Shown here: one piece after another, positions 1 to 8,246 of the stretch
Layout: each line of letters opens with the position of its first letter
Position numbering within the stretch: the first letter of the stretch is position 1
NCBI GenBank assembly: GCA_021798235.1
Contig: JAJZMO010000349.1
Location: forward strand, 1 to 22,990
From: Acidobacteriota bacterium
GTDB lineage: Bacteria > Acidobacteriota > Terriglobia > Terriglobales > Acidobacteriaceae
Direction: 5' to 3'
DNA length: 22,990 nucleotides
Notes under the pieces: model-generated
Database searches by the model: none
Told to the model about the DNA's origin: nothing
What the model saw: the letters and a program-made list of their open reading frames with translations, nothing else
Translations under genes and position numbers: made by a program

Positions 1-83
1 GCGGCCAGAATCGTCTGGCCCGGACCGGCGCTGGCGTCCACGCCATCGATCAGGAATGTTTTGGCTCCGGGTGCGGCGCTCAT
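1..83 (-). CDS. hoxU: HoxU-like diaphorase subunit, N-terminal fragment
   Basis: Only the first 28 codons are inside the window (the gene runs off the left edge). The peptide starts [14 protein letters not shown] and continues with a '...AGPGQTIL' stretch. This is the beta-grasp start of the N-terminal [2Fe-2S] ferredoxin domain shared by HoxU, NuoG and the FdsA formate dehydrogenase. Its ATG overlaps the hoxF stop as ATGA, and a GGAGG-type ribosome site lies in the end of hoxF, so translation is coupled. In group 3d hydrogenases HoxU carries Fe-S clusters that link the HoxEF diaphorase to the HoxYH hydrogenase. The hoxE-hoxF order and the adjoining hyp operon favour HoxU over FdsA, but the fragment alone cannot decide. 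hoxY and hoxH would be expected beyond the left edge. Confidence 0.7.
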   Translation of the reverse strand, partial: MSAAPGAKTFLIDGVDASAGPGQTILA

Positions 84-1768
84 GCGGTCACCTCCGCTGG
101 GGTTGTGGCACATTGGCATACACCTGCTGGGCAATGCTTGTCTTCAATGTGCGCCAGATATTCATTTTTGAAGTACCGCAGCGTGCTCAGCACAGGATTG
201 GGCGCAGTCTGGCCCAGCCCGCACAGACTGGTGGCGCCCACCATTTCGCACAGGCGCACTAGCAGGTCGAGATCGCGGTGCGTCGCTGCGCCTTCGGTGA
301 TGCGCGTCAGCAGACCATACATCTGCGCCGTGCCTGCGCGGCACGGAATGCACTTGCCGCAAGACTCTGACATGCAGAACTCCATAAAGAAGCGGGCCAC
401 ACTGACCATGCACGAACTGTCATCCATCACGATCATGCCGCCCGACCCCATGATCGAACCGGCCTGCGTCAGCGAGTCATAATCGACAGGAATATCGAGC
501 AGCGATTCTGGAATGCAGCCGCCGCTTGGCCCGCCGGTCTGCACGGCTTTGAAGATGTGCCCCGCAGGCACGCCGCCGCCGATGTCGAAGATGATCTCGC
601 GCAGCGGCATGCCCATCGGCACCTCGATCAGGCCCGTGTGGCGCGCCTTGCCGCTCAGCGCAAAGACCTTGGTTCCTTTGCTTTTTGCCGTGCCCTGCGC
701 GGCATACCAAGCGCTGCCACGCGAAAGAATCGGCGGCACGTTTGCGTAGGTTTCCACGTTGTTGATGAGCGTCGGGCAATACCACAGCCCCGACTCCGCC
801 GGATAGGGCGGGCGCGGATGCGGCGTGCCCCGGCGGCCTTCGATCGATGCGATCAGCGCCGTCTCCTCACCGCAGACGAATGCGCCCGCGCCCAGACGAA
901 TCTCCAGATTCAGACTCATGCGCGTGCCGGCGATCTCTGCTCCCAGCAGGCCCATGCGCTTGGCCTCGCGAATGGCCACGCCCAGTCGCTGCACGGCCAG
1001 CGGATACTCCGCGCGCAGATAGATATAGCCCTGCGAAGCACCCACGGCAAAGGCCGCCAGAATCATCCCCTCCAACACACGATGCGGATCGCTTTCGAGC
1101 ACGCTGCGATCCATAAATGCGCCGGGGTCGCCCTCGTCTGCGTTGCAGATGACATATTTGATTGCGCCTGCTGCACGCGCCACCGTCGCCCACTTCAACC
1201 CGGTGGGATAGCCTGCGCCGCCGCGCCCGCGCAACCCGCTGGCCGAGATTTCCTGCACCACTTCGGCGGGCGTCATCTCATGCAAGGCACGCAGCAGCGC
1301 GCGATAGCCGCCCGCAGCGATGTACTCCTCAATGCTCTCTGGGTTGATGCTGCCCGAGTTTTCCAGCACGATCTTCGTCTGCTTGGTGAAAAAGGGCATT
1401 GTCGTGTCGATGGCCAGCTCCCGCACCGGATCCTGCTGCAAGCTGGCGACGATCTTCGGCGCATGCTCAGGCTGCACACCGCCGTAGAGCCGCGCTGGCT
1501 GCGTTGCAGCTGTATCGTTGCTCGCGATCGCCTGCGCCGGTTCATGGCTGACCACCGGCCCCGCCGAACACAACCCCATGCAGCCCACGCCGCGCACGCT
1601 GCACCGCGCGCCCGACTTTTTCACCTCTTCTGTCAGCGATTTTTGTACGGCGTCACTGTGCAGCGACAGGCATCCGGCGGCCACGCAGACATTCAGTCGG
1701 TCGCCTGCGGCCTGTTGCTCCTGCCGCACTTTGGCCGTGGTCTGCTCCAGTTCCTCATGCGACATCAT
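80..1768 (-). CDS. hoxF: HoxF, NAD(H)-binding diaphorase subunit of bidirectional [NiFe]-hydrogenase
   Basis: This 562-residue protein is the flavin- and NAD-binding subunit of a soluble HoxEFU diaphorase that exchanges electrons between NAD(H) and the hydrogenase. Residues 25-75 form a thioredoxin-like [2Fe-2S] domain with ligands C28, C33, C63 and C67 (CxxxxC...CxxxC). The FMN/NADH-binding domain follows, with [10 protein letters not shown] at 181-190 and [14 protein letters not shown] from 208. The C-terminal [4Fe-4S] site is C470, C473, C476 (CGKCIPC) and C516. The C-terminus carries an extra HCPAGVCQC stretch (C546, C551, C553), as in some HoxF/HydB-type subunits. The start is the first of two tandem ATGs: it overlaps the hoxE stop (ATGA) and has GGAGG six bases upstream. 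The length fits cyanobacterial-type HoxF. The close relative FdsB of NAD-linked formate dehydrogenase is the main alternative; the hyp genes next door argue against it. Confidence 0.88.
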   Translation of the reverse strand: MMSHEELEQTTAKVRQEQQAAGDRLNVCVAAGCLSLHSDAVQKSLTEEVKKSGARCSVRGVGCMGLCSAGPVVSHEPAQAIASNDTAATQPARLYGGVQPEHAPKIVASLQQDPVRELAIDTTMPFFTKQTKIVLENSGSINPESIEEYIAAGGYRALLRALHEMTPAEVVQEISASGLRGRGGAGYPTGLKWATVARAAGAIKYVICNADEGDPGAFMDRSVLESDPHRVLEGMILAAFAVGASQGYIYLRAEYPLAVQRLGVAIREAKRMGLLGAEIAGTRMSLNLEIRLGAGAFVCGEETALIASIEGRRGTPHPRPPYPAESGLWYCPTLINNVETYANVPPILSRGSAWYAAQGTAKSKGTKVFALSGKARHTGLIEVPMGMPLREIIFDIGGGVPAGHIFKAVQTGGPSGGCIPESLLDIPVDYDSLTQAGSIMGSGGMIVMDDSSCMVSVARFFMEFCMSESCGKCIPCRAGTAQMYGLLTRITEGAATHRDLDLLVRLCEMVGATSLCGLGQTAPNPVLSTLRYFKNEYLAHIEDKHCPAGVCQCATTPAEVTA

Positions 1769-2262
1769 GGCTGCCTCCAGGCCTGCAATTGTTCGTCGAA
1801 GGTTTCCGGCTTGGCGTAGCTGTGCGTCTTTTCGTCAAAGATCATCACCGGCGCAAAGCTGCACGAACCGACACAGCGCACGGCCAGCAGCGAGACTTCG
1901 CCATCCGGCGTGGTTTCTCCCGCTTGGATGCCCAGCCGCTGCTCGGCATGCCGCATCAGCCGCTCCGAACCGTTGATGAAGCAAGCCGTGCCCAGACACA
2001 CCTGACAGGTATGCTTGCCCGGCGGGCGCAGTTGAAAGAGGTGATAGAACGTCGCCACGCCATAGGCCTGGCTGAGGGGAACGCTGAGCGAAGAGGCAAC
2101 AAAGTGAATCGCGCCCTTGTCGAGAAACCCAAACGATTGCTGGACCGTGTGCAGCGTCTCAATCAACGCGTTGCGAGAATAACCATGCTTGCGCATGGTG
2201 CCCTGCACGATTCTCCAGCGCTTGTCCTCAGACGGTAGCGGGGGGCGGGCCATGGTGACCAT
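1765..2262 (-). CDS. hoxE: HoxE, [2Fe-2S] diaphorase subunit
   Basis: A 165-residue NuoE-family subunit that carries electrons for the HoxFU diaphorase. The core '[10 protein letters not shown]', '[13 protein letters not shown]' and 'VRCVGSC' closely matches cyanobacterial HoxE as I remember it. The [2Fe-2S] ligands are C89, C94, C130 and C134 in the thioredoxin-like C-terminal half; a helical N-terminal part precedes them. The frame is open back to 2328, but I place the start at the ATG at 2262 because AGGAGG (2269-2274) lies six bases upstream. A second ATG is at 2253, and the residues before 2262 look non-homologous. First gene of a minus-strand hoxE-hoxF-hoxU transcript divergent from hypC, with a CRP-like site in the shared upstream region. 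Confidence 0.9.
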   Translation of the reverse strand: MVTMARPPLPSEDKRWRIVQGTMRKHGYSRNALIETLHTVQQSFGFLDKGAIHFVASSLSVPLSQAYGVATFYHLFQLRPPGKHTCQVCLGTACFINGSERLMRHAEQRLGIQAGETTPDGEVSLLAVRCVGSCSFAPVMIFDEKTHSYAKPETFDEQLQAWRQP

Positions 2263-2411
2263 CTGCATCCTCCTTGCCCCGGATTCTCCGCGATCCCCTC
2301 GGCCCACGATGTGCGGTCCATCACGCATCGTTGGCGTTCAAAACACGAGCGCACGCCTCGATCGTCACCATTGCTGCTTCGGCTTCGCATTCCCTTGCGC
2401 TGCGTTCAATT

Positions 2412-2427
2412 CGTGATTTTCATCACA
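2412..2427. promoter_or_regulatory. CRP/FNR-family operator between hoxE and hypC
   Basis: The sequence CGTGATTTTCATCACA contains the perfectly symmetric core GTGAT-N4-ATCAC. It matches the CRP consensus TGTGAT-N4-ATCACA at all but the first base. The FNR consensus (TTGAT-N4-ATCAA) would need two changes. It is about 150 bp upstream of hoxE and 90 bp upstream of hypC, inside the only shared control region, so one regulator could govern both hydrogenase structural and maturation genes. I see no convincing -35/-10 pair to position it against. Confidence 0.55.
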
Positions 2428-2487
2428 GACTGCCTCGCCCCCGGCCACTACCGTGGGATCACGCTGGATGCAGTCCAGCCAAGCGTG

Positions 2488-2502
2488 TGCGTGCTGCACG
2501 CA
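2488..2502 (+). promoter_or_regulatory. Small hairpin abutting the hypC ribosome site
   Basis: TGCGTG-CTG-CACGCA forms a perfect 6-bp stem with a 3-nt loop. It ends two bases before the GGAGAG ribosome site (2505-2510) of hypC. It could influence translation initiation or leader stability, but a short GC-rich inverted repeat may also be chance. Confidence 0.25.
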
Positions 2503-2515
2503 GTGGAGAGTCCCC

Positions 2516-2782
2516 ATGTGCCTTGCCATTCCCGGTCGCATCCTGCGCATCGCTGAGGAAAACGGTCAGCGCATGGCCCAGGTCGAATTCGGCGGCGTCC
2601 TGCAACCAGTTTCGCTGCACCTGACACCCCAGGCCGCACTCGGCGACTATGTGCTCGTGCATGTCGGCTTCGCCATCAGCCGCATCGACGCCGAAGAGGC
2701 CGCGCGCACCTGGCGCACTTTGCAAGAAATGGATTTACTTTCTGGCGAACTTCCCGGCAGCACCGAAGGAGCGCTCCCATGA
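2516..2782 (+). CDS. hypC: HypC, [NiFe]-hydrogenase maturation chaperone
   Basis: An 88-residue protein starting MCLAIPGRIL. HypC uses the conserved Cys2, exposed after Met removal, with HypD to hold the Fe(CN)2CO precursor and deliver it to the hydrogenase large subunit. The frame is open from 2453, but the MCLAIPG start is diagnostic, so the start is the ATG at 2516, preceded by GGAGAG six bases upstream. 'VSLHL', 'GDYVLVHVGFAISRID' and the terminal helix follow the HypC/HupF fold. First gene of the hypCDEABF operon; its TGA overlaps the hypD ATG by four bases. Confidence 0.96.
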   Translation: MCLAIPGRILRIAEENGQRMAQVEFGGVLQPVSLHLTPQAALGDYVLVHVGFAISRIDAEEAARTWRTLQEMDLLSGELPGSTEGALP

Positions 2783-3894
2783 AGTTCCTCGACGAATACC
2801 GCGATGGGGCTGTGGTGCGTGCGCTGGCAGAGCGCATCGCGCAGATTATCACCCGGCCCTGGGTATTGATGGAAATCTGCGGCGGCCAGACGCACAGCAT
2901 TCTGCGCTACGGCCTACACGATCTGCTCCCCAAAGAAATTGAGTTGGTGCATGGCCCGGGTTGTCCCGTCTGCGTCACGCCTGCGGGCATCCTCGACCGC
3001 GCCGTGGAACTGGCACTGCGCCCTGGCTTCACGCTGGTCACCTATGGCGACATGCTGCGCGTGCCCGGCTCGGTAATGGATTTGCAATCGGCCCGCGCAC
3101 GTGGAGCCGATGTGCGCATGGTGTACTCGCCACTCGACGCGCTGCGCATTGCCCGCATGAACCCGGAGCGCACCGTTGTCTTTCTCGCCGTTGGCTTTGA
3201 GACCACCGCACCGGCAAACGCCATGGCCATCTACCAAGCCGAGCGCGAAGGTCTGCGCAACTTCGCGCTGCTCGCCTCGCATGTGCTCGTGCCTCCGGCC
3301 ATTCGTGCGCTGCTCAATTCTCCGGATTGCCGCGTGCAGGGCTTCATCGCGCCCGGCCACGTCTGCACCGTCGTTGGCTGCGCAGACTACGAACAACTCG
3401 TCCGCGACTTCCGCGTGCCCATCGTTGTCGGCGGTTTTGAGCCGGTCGATCTGATGCAGGCCATCCTGACGCTGATCACACTGCAGGAGGCCGGGCATGC
3501 TGGCTTTGCCAATGAATACACGCGCTCCGTCAGCGCACGCGGTAATGTCGAAGCGCAGCGCATCGTCGCCGAGGTCTTCACCGTCGCCGACCAAACCTGG
3601 CGCGGCATGGGAGAGATCGTTGGCAGTGGTCTGCGCATTCGGCAACGCTATGCGCACTACGATGCCAGCCGCTTCTTTGCCACAGCGCTCACCGAGCCGC
3701 CCGCACCTGCCGTCTGCATCAGCGCGCAGATTCTGCAGGGCCTGCGCAAGCCGACCGACTGCGCGGCCTTCGGCACGACCTGCAAACCAGAGTCGCCCCT
3801 AGGCGCTCCCATGGTCTCTACGGAAGGCGCTTGCTCGGCCTACTATCGTTACCGCCGCAGCTCCGTATCCACTCCAATGGAGGTCGCGCAATGA
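2779..3894 (+). CDS. hypD: HypD, Fe-S scaffold for Fe(CN)2CO assembly
   Basis: A 371-residue cytoplasmic HypD of the usual family length. It carries a [4Fe-4S] cluster and, with HypC, is the platform on which CN- and CO are attached to iron. Signature motifs: CGGQTH (C34), GPGCPVC (C62, C65), a central 'GFIAPGHVCTVVG', and a cysteine-rich C-terminal part with 'CAAFGTTC' and 'EGACSAYYRY' for the cluster. The ATG overlaps the hypC stop (ATGA). Its TGA overlaps the hypE ATG in the same way, so hypC-D-E should be translated as one coupled unit. Confidence 0.97.
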   Translation: MKFLDEYRDGAVVRALAERIAQIITRPWVLMEICGGQTHSILRYGLHDLLPKEIELVHGPGCPVCVTPAGILDRAVELALRPGFTLVTYGDMLRVPGSVMDLQSARARGADVRMVYSPLDALRIARMNPERTVVFLAVGFETTAPANAMAIYQAEREGLRNFALLASHVLVPPAIRALLNSPDCRVQGFIAPGHVCTVVGCADYEQLVRDFRVPIVVGGFEPVDLMQAILTLITLQEAGHAGFANEYTRSVSARGNVEAQRIVAEVFTVADQTWRGMGEIVGSGLRIRQRYAHYDASRFFATALTEPPAPAVCISAQILQGLRKPTDCAAFGTTCKPESPLGAPMVSTEGACSAYYRYRRSSVSTPMEVAQ

Positions 3895-4931
3895 CCACGC
3901 TTACCTGCCCGCTTCCCCACATAGAAACGGAAGCTGTCTGCATGGGCCACGGCAGCGGCGGCAGACTCTCTGCAGAACTTTTCCACTCCGTCTTTCAGCC
4001 CGCCTTTGGCAATCCGATTCTTGACCAACTCGGCGATCAAGCACTGCTGCATATCGGCGGAGCGCACTTGGCCTTCACCACCGACTCCTACGTGGTGCGT
4101 CCGCTCTTTTTTCCCGGCGGCAACATTGGCTCACTCGCCGTGCATGGCACCATCAACGATCTTGCCGTCGGCGGGGCAACGCCTTTGTACCTAAGCGCAG
4201 CTTTTATTTTGGAAGAGGGTCTGCCGCTCTCGACACTGCGACAGGTCGTCGCCACCATGCAACACTGCGCTGCGCAAGCGGGCGTGCAGATTGTTACCGG
4301 CGACACCAAGGTCGTGGAAAAAGGAAGCTGCGACGGCCTCTTCATCAACACCGCTGGTATCGGCGTGGTTTCAAGTGGTGTGCGCCTGGCTCCGGATCAA
4401 GTACAACCCGGCGACGCTGTTTTGCTCAGTGGCCCCATCGGCGACCACGGCATTGCCATCCTCGCCGAGCGTGAAGGCCTGTCTTTTGCCTCCGATATTG
4501 CCAGTGACACCGCTCCGCTGCATACACTCTGTGCGGACCTGCTCGCGACCGGCGCGGCCATTCGCTGCATGCGCGACCCGACACGCGGCGGCGTGGCCAG
4601 CACCTGCAATGAAATTGCGCAGGCTGCACGCATCGGTATCGTGCTGGAAGAAGCGGCCATCCCTGTACGTCCCGCCGTGCGCGGGGCCTGCGAGCTGCTC
4701 GGCCTCGACCCACTCTACATTGCCAATGAAGGCCGCATGGTCGTTTTTGTTGCCGCTGCCGACGCAGACCGTGCGCTTACGGCCCTGCGCGCCCATCCGT
4801 TGGGCACGGAGGCCCGGCGCATCGGCACTACAACAGAAAACAATCCCGGCCTTGTCACCATGCGCACCGCCTTTGGAACCGAGCGCATTGTGGATTTGCT
4901 CACCAACGACCCGCTGCCAAGGATTTGCTAA
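3891..4931 (+). CDS. hypE: HypE, carbamoyl-dehydratase for CN ligand synthesis
   Basis: A 346-residue PurM-like ATPase. It dehydrates a carbamoyl group, received from HypF on its C-terminal cysteine, to a thiocyanate that becomes the CN- ligands. The protein ends in the invariant PRIC, with the terminal cysteine C346 as acceptor. The N-terminal 'MGHGSGG', 'HGTINDLAVGGA', 'GDTKVV' and 'DPTRGGVA' are ATP-site motifs of the family. The open frame extends back to 3831, but the ATG at 3891 overlaps the hypD stop and has GGAGG upstream, so it is chosen. One base separates its TAA from the hypA ATG. Confidence 0.97.
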   Translation: MTTLTCPLPHIETEAVCMGHGSGGRLSAELFHSVFQPAFGNPILDQLGDQALLHIGGAHLAFTTDSYVVRPLFFPGGNIGSLAVHGTINDLAVGGATPLYLSAAFILEEGLPLSTLRQVVATMQHCAAQAGVQIVTGDTKVVEKGSCDGLFINTAGIGVVSSGVRLAPDQVQPGDAVLLSGPIGDHGIAILAEREGLSFASDIASDTAPLHTLCADLLATGAAIRCMRDPTRGGVASTCNEIAQAARIGIVLEEAAIPVRPAVRGACELLGLDPLYIANEGRMVVFVAAADADRALTALRAHPLGTEARRIGTTTENNPGLVTMRTAFGTERIVDLLTNDPLPRIC

Positions 4932-4932
4932 T

Positions 4933-5277
4933 ATGCACGAGATCGACATCGCCGCACAGATTCTTCGCGCCGGACAAATCGAGGCCGAGCGCTGTCCCGG
5001 ATCGCGGCTATCTGCCGTCAAAGTACAGATTGGTGTGCTCGCCGGCGTCGACGTGCATGCGCTCCGCTTTGCCTGGGACGTGCTCTCGCAGCAGGAAAAC
5101 ACGGTCCCACCGCGCTTGGAAATTGTCACCGTGCCGCGCCGCAACCTCTGTGAAGACTGTGGCGCAGAGTTCCCATCCGAGGCAACCGAGGCCGTTTGCC
5201 CCGTCTGCTCCAGCCGCAAATCCTTTCTGCTTGGCGGCGATGAACTACAACTGGCCTGCGTGGAGGTGGAAGAATGA
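4933..5277 (+). CDS. hypA: HypA, nickel metallochaperone
   Basis: A 114-residue protein starting MHEID. The N-terminal Met1/His2 region is the conserved Ni(II) site of the family. The zinc site is C73-x2-C76 ... C89-x2-C92 (CEDC, CPVC). HypA accepts Ni from HypB and loads it into the hydrogenase large subunit. The frame is open far upstream inside hypE, but the MHE start at 4933, one base after the hypE stop, is certain by homology. The sequence before it has no SD as strong as at other junctions, which suggests coupling to hypE. Its TGA overlaps the hypB ATG. Confidence 0.95.
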   Translation: MHEIDIAAQILRAGQIEAERCPGSRLSAVKVQIGVLAGVDVHALRFAWDVLSQQENTVPPRLEIVTVPRRNLCEDCGAEFPSEATEAVCPVCSSRKSFLLGGDELQLACVEVEE

Positions 5278-5957
5278 GCACCGTCATTCCTGCAGAGAAA
5301 AAAGTTCTCAGCGAAAATCAACGCATTGCCAACCAACTACGCACCGGCTTCGAGAACAGGAATCAACTCTGTCTGAACCTGATCAGCTCGCCAGGCTCGG
5401 GCAAGACCACGCTGCTGGAAACCACGCTCGCTCATCTGCCGCAAACGGATCGTGTGGCTGTGCTCACCGGCGATTTGCAAACAGAAAATGACGCACGCCG
5501 ACTTGCGGTCTACGGATTTCCGGTGCAGCAAATTGTTACCGGCGGCGTCTGCCACCTGGACGGACGCATGATTGAGCGCGCACTGGCGCAATGGCCGGAT
5601 GCAGCGCACGATCTGCTCTTGATTGAAAATGTCGGCAACCTTGTCTGCCCCTCCAGCTACGATTTGGGCGAGGCGGCCAAGATCGTTCTGCTCAGCGTGA
5701 CTGAAGGGGAAGACAAGCCGCTCAAGTATCCCTCCATCTTTGCCAAGGCTGCGCTGCTACTCATTACAAAAATTGACCTGCTTCCCTACGTTCCGCTCGA
5801 CATGCACGCGATTGAGGCCAACGCGCGCCAAGTCAATCCTTCGATCGAGATCCTCGGCCTTTCCTGTAAAACCGGACAAGGCGTGGGCATGTGGCTGGAC
5901 TGGCTGGCACGCCGTCGCGCTGCCTTGCTGGAGCCAACCCGCCCCACGGAGACATAG
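5274..5957 (+). CDS. hypB: HypB, GTPase for nickel insertion
   Basis: A 227-residue SIMIBI GTPase that drives Ni transfer with HypA. The Walker A/P-loop is SSPGSGKTT (about 38-46). The metal-binding Cys-His pair in the G domain is C93-H94 ('GGVCHLDGRM'). 'ENVGNLVCP' carries the second conserved cysteine, and 'TKID' is the guanine-specificity motif. The N-terminus lacks both a His-rich nickel-storage stretch and the CxxCGC high-affinity site, so this HypB probably does not store Ni; a Ni permease follows two genes downstream. The start overlaps the hypA stop (ATGA). Confidence 0.96.
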   Translation: MSTVIPAEKKVLSENQRIANQLRTGFENRNQLCLNLISSPGSGKTTLLETTLAHLPQTDRVAVLTGDLQTENDARRLAVYGFPVQQIVTGGVCHLDGRMIERALAQWPDAAHDLLLIENVGNLVCPSSYDLGEAAKIVLLSVTEGEDKPLKYPSIFAKAALLLITKIDLLPYVPLDMHAIEANARQVNPSIEILGLSCKTGQGVGMWLDWLARRRAALLEPTRPTET

Positions 5958-8246
5958 ATGCTTACGCGCCGCCGCATTCACGTGGAAGGCGTGGTGCAGG
6001 GCGTGGGCTTTCGTCCGCACGTTTATCGCATTGCCACACAAAATCAACTCACCGGCTGGATTTGCAACACGCCGCGCGGCGTCAACTTGGAGGTGCAAGG
6101 TGTCAGCGAATCCGTCAGCGCGTTTTTGGATAGCCTGCGCACGCAGCCGCCACCGCTCGCCAGCATCACCGCCATCGCCAGCGAGGAAATTTCCTGCGTG
6201 CAGGAAAATGATTTCCGCATCCTGCAGAGCACCTCTGTCGGGGATGCACACACGCTCATCGCACCCGACAGCGCCACCTGCCCCGACTGCCTGCGCGAAC
6301 TCTTCGACCCACGGGATCGCAGATATGGCTATCCGTTTTTAAACTGCACCCACTGTGGCCCGCGCTTCACCATTCTGCGCACCATTCCATACGATCGCCC
6401 CAATACCTCCATGCAGCCCTTTCGCATGTGCGCAGCCTGCCAGGCCGAGTATGACGATCCCGCCAACCGCCGCTTCCACGCCCAGCCCAACGCCTGCTGG
6501 CAATGTGGGCCGCAGTTGGCGCTGCTTGATGCCAACGGCAACGCAATCTCCGGCGACCCAATAGAGAAAACCATCGAGCAGCTGCGCGGTGGTGCCATCG
6601 TCGCCATCAAAGGCCTCGGCGGTTTTCATCTTGCCGTCGATGCCACGCAGCCAGAGGCTGTAGCTCGCCTGCGGGAGCGAAAGCATCGTTGGGAAAAACC
6701 GCTGGCCATTCTGGTCGCCGACGTTGCCGCGGCGGAACGCTTGTGCAACCTTGCGCCCGAAGAGCAAGCGTTGCTGGAATCGCCGCAGCGGCCTATTGTT
6801 TTGTTGCCGCGCAAATCCGACACCCCGATTGCTCCCCAAGTCGCACCCGGGACGCCGGAGCTGGGAATTTTTTTGCCCTATACGCCGGTGCAGCATTTGC
6901 TTTTGCATTCCGGTGCCTTCGCTGCACTCGTGATGACCAGCGCCAATCGCAGCGAGGAACCCATATGCATCGACAATGCCGAAGCCCTGTATCGACTGCG
7001 CTCCATCGCAGATTTTTTCCTGATTCACAACCGCGATATTCTCTTGCGTTGCGATGACTCCATCGTGCGCCGCACGCAACAACGCACAACGCTGCTACGC
7101 CGTGCGCGCGGCTTCGTTCCCTTGCCCATTCCACTGGCTTGCGAGCTGCCCAGCGTGCTGGCTGTGGGCGGTGAATTAAAAAATACAATCTGCCTGACGC
7201 GCGGACGTGAGGCATTTCTTAGTCAACATATCGGCGATTTGGAAAATCTGGCGGCATACGGATTTTTTGAAGAAACCATCGTACACTTGCAAAACATTTT
7301 GAAAATTACGCCACAGGCCATCGCCTGCGATTTACACCCGGAGTATTTCTCCACGCGCTGGGCCTTGCAACAACAATCCCTCCCCGTCTGCACCGTGCAA
7401 CATCATCACGCGCACCTGGCCGCGTGCATGGCCGAGCATGCGCTGCCAGAGACAGCGCTTGGCATCGTGCTCGATGGCACGGGATATGGTACTGACGGCA
7501 ACCTCTGGGGCGGAGAAATTCTGCTTGCCCACGGCACAAAGTTCGAGCGCAAAGCGCATCTCGCCTACACACCCATGCCCGGAGGCACACAGGCCATTCA
7601 AGAACCGTGGCGCATGGCAGTTGGTTTCTTGTCGCAGGGGCCAGAGGCTCAATACACCGAAGGCGTGGCGCGCCTGCAATCCTTGTACGGCGTCAACACG
7701 AGTGCGATGCGGCGCATGATTGAGCTGCGCCTGCGCTCCCCACTTACCTCCAGCTGCGGACGACTTTTTGATGCCGTTGCTGCCTTGATCGGCTTGCGCA
7801 GCACCGTTCGCTTTGAAGCACAAGCGGCCATCGAACTCGAAGCCATCTGCGCGCAGAGTGCCGACACCGCTGCCTATCCCTTCGAAATTCTTGCGGGCGA
7901 TCCGCTGCAAATCTCCACGGTTCCTCTCTTCGGTGCGATTCTCGCAGACCTGCGCCAGCACCGCGCTCCCGCCATCATCAGCCGTCGATTTCACTTGGGC
8001 CTTGCGCGTGTATGGGCAGATGCCGCAGCATCCATTGCACAAACAGAGGGCAATCCGCCCATCTGCCTGACTGGCGGCTGCTTCCAAAATGTTTTTCTTG
8101 CCCATGCACTCGAAGACGAACTCCGACAACGTGGCTTGCGCGTCTATACCCACAGCTTGGTTCCAGCGGGCGACGGAGGCCTAAGCCTGGGACAAGCCTG
8201 GATTGCCGCGCAAACCATCCTATCCAAGACAGAGAGGGCTGCTTGA
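5958..8246 (+). CDS. hypF: HypF, carbamoyltransferase for CN ligand synthesis
   Basis: A 762-residue HypF of normal length that converts carbamoyl phosphate to carbamoyl-AMP and passes the carbamoyl group to HypE. Domains in order: acylphosphatase ('HVEGVVQGVGFRPHVY', about 1-95); zinc-finger pairs beginning with CPDC at C108, then CTHC, CAAC and CWQC; a YrdC-like domain ('IVAIKGLGGFHLAVDA'); and a Kae1-like domain with the metal motif HHHAH at 482-486. The ATG directly follows the hypB TAG with no gap, and the SD lies in the end of hypB. The gene completes the hypCDEABF set. Confidence 0.97.
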   Translation: MLTRRRIHVEGVVQGVGFRPHVYRIATQNQLTGWICNTPRGVNLEVQGVSESVSAFLDSLRTQPPPLASITAIASEEISCVQENDFRILQSTSVGDAHTLIAPDSATCPDCLRELFDPRDRRYGYPFLNCTHCGPRFTILRTIPYDRPNTSMQPFRMCAACQAEYDDPANRRFHAQPNACWQCGPQLALLDANGNAISGDPIEKTIEQLRGGAIVAIKGLGGFHLAVDATQPEAVARLRERKHRWEKPLAILVADVAAAERLCNLAPEEQALLESPQRPIVLLPRKSDTPIAPQVAPGTPELGIFLPYTPVQHLLLHSGAFAALVMTSANRSEEPICIDNAEALYRLRSIADFFLIHNRDILLRCDDSIVRRTQQRTTLLRRARGFVPLPIPLACELPSVLAVGGELKNTICLTRGREAFLSQHIGDLENLAAYGFFEETIVHLQNILKITPQAIACDLHPEYFSTRWALQQQSLPVCTVQHHHAHLAACMAEHALPETALGIVLDGTGYGTDGNLWGGEILLAHGTKFERKAHLAYTPMPGGTQAIQEPWRMAVGFLSQGPEAQYTEGVARLQSLYGVNTSAMRRMIELRLRSPLTSSCGRLFDAVAALIGLRSTVRFEAQAAIELEAICAQSADTAAYPFEILAGDPLQISTVPLFGAILADLRQHRAPAIISRRFHLGLARVWADAAASIAQTEGNPPICLTGGCFQNVFLAHALEDELRQRGLRVYTHSLVPAGDGGLSLGQAWIAAQTILSKTERAA

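Noticed and set aside
557..1819. 420-codon open frame on the plus strand opposite hoxF
   Set aside because: It is antisense to a clearly conserved gene, its peptide is rich in Arg, Ala and His as expected from GC-rich antisense frames, and it has no ribosome site or family motif.
80..2262. Reading the minus-strand trio as formate dehydrogenase FdsGBA
   Set aside because: Subunit folds are shared, but HoxE-specific similarity and the adjacent complete hyp operon with Ni permease favour a hydrogenase. The rest of the third gene would settle it.
2263..2515. NiCo riboswitch or sigma54 promoter upstream of hypC
   Set aside because: I looked for a GG-N10-GC element and for the multi-stem riboswitch core and found neither.
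4371..5336. 321-codon minus-strand frame opposite hypE/hypA
   Set aside because: It lies opposite well-supported hyp genes and shows no domain; a codon-bias shadow.
7332..8153. 273-codon minus-strand frame opposite hypF
   Set aside because: It lies entirely within hypF on the other strand, with no motif and no ribosome site.
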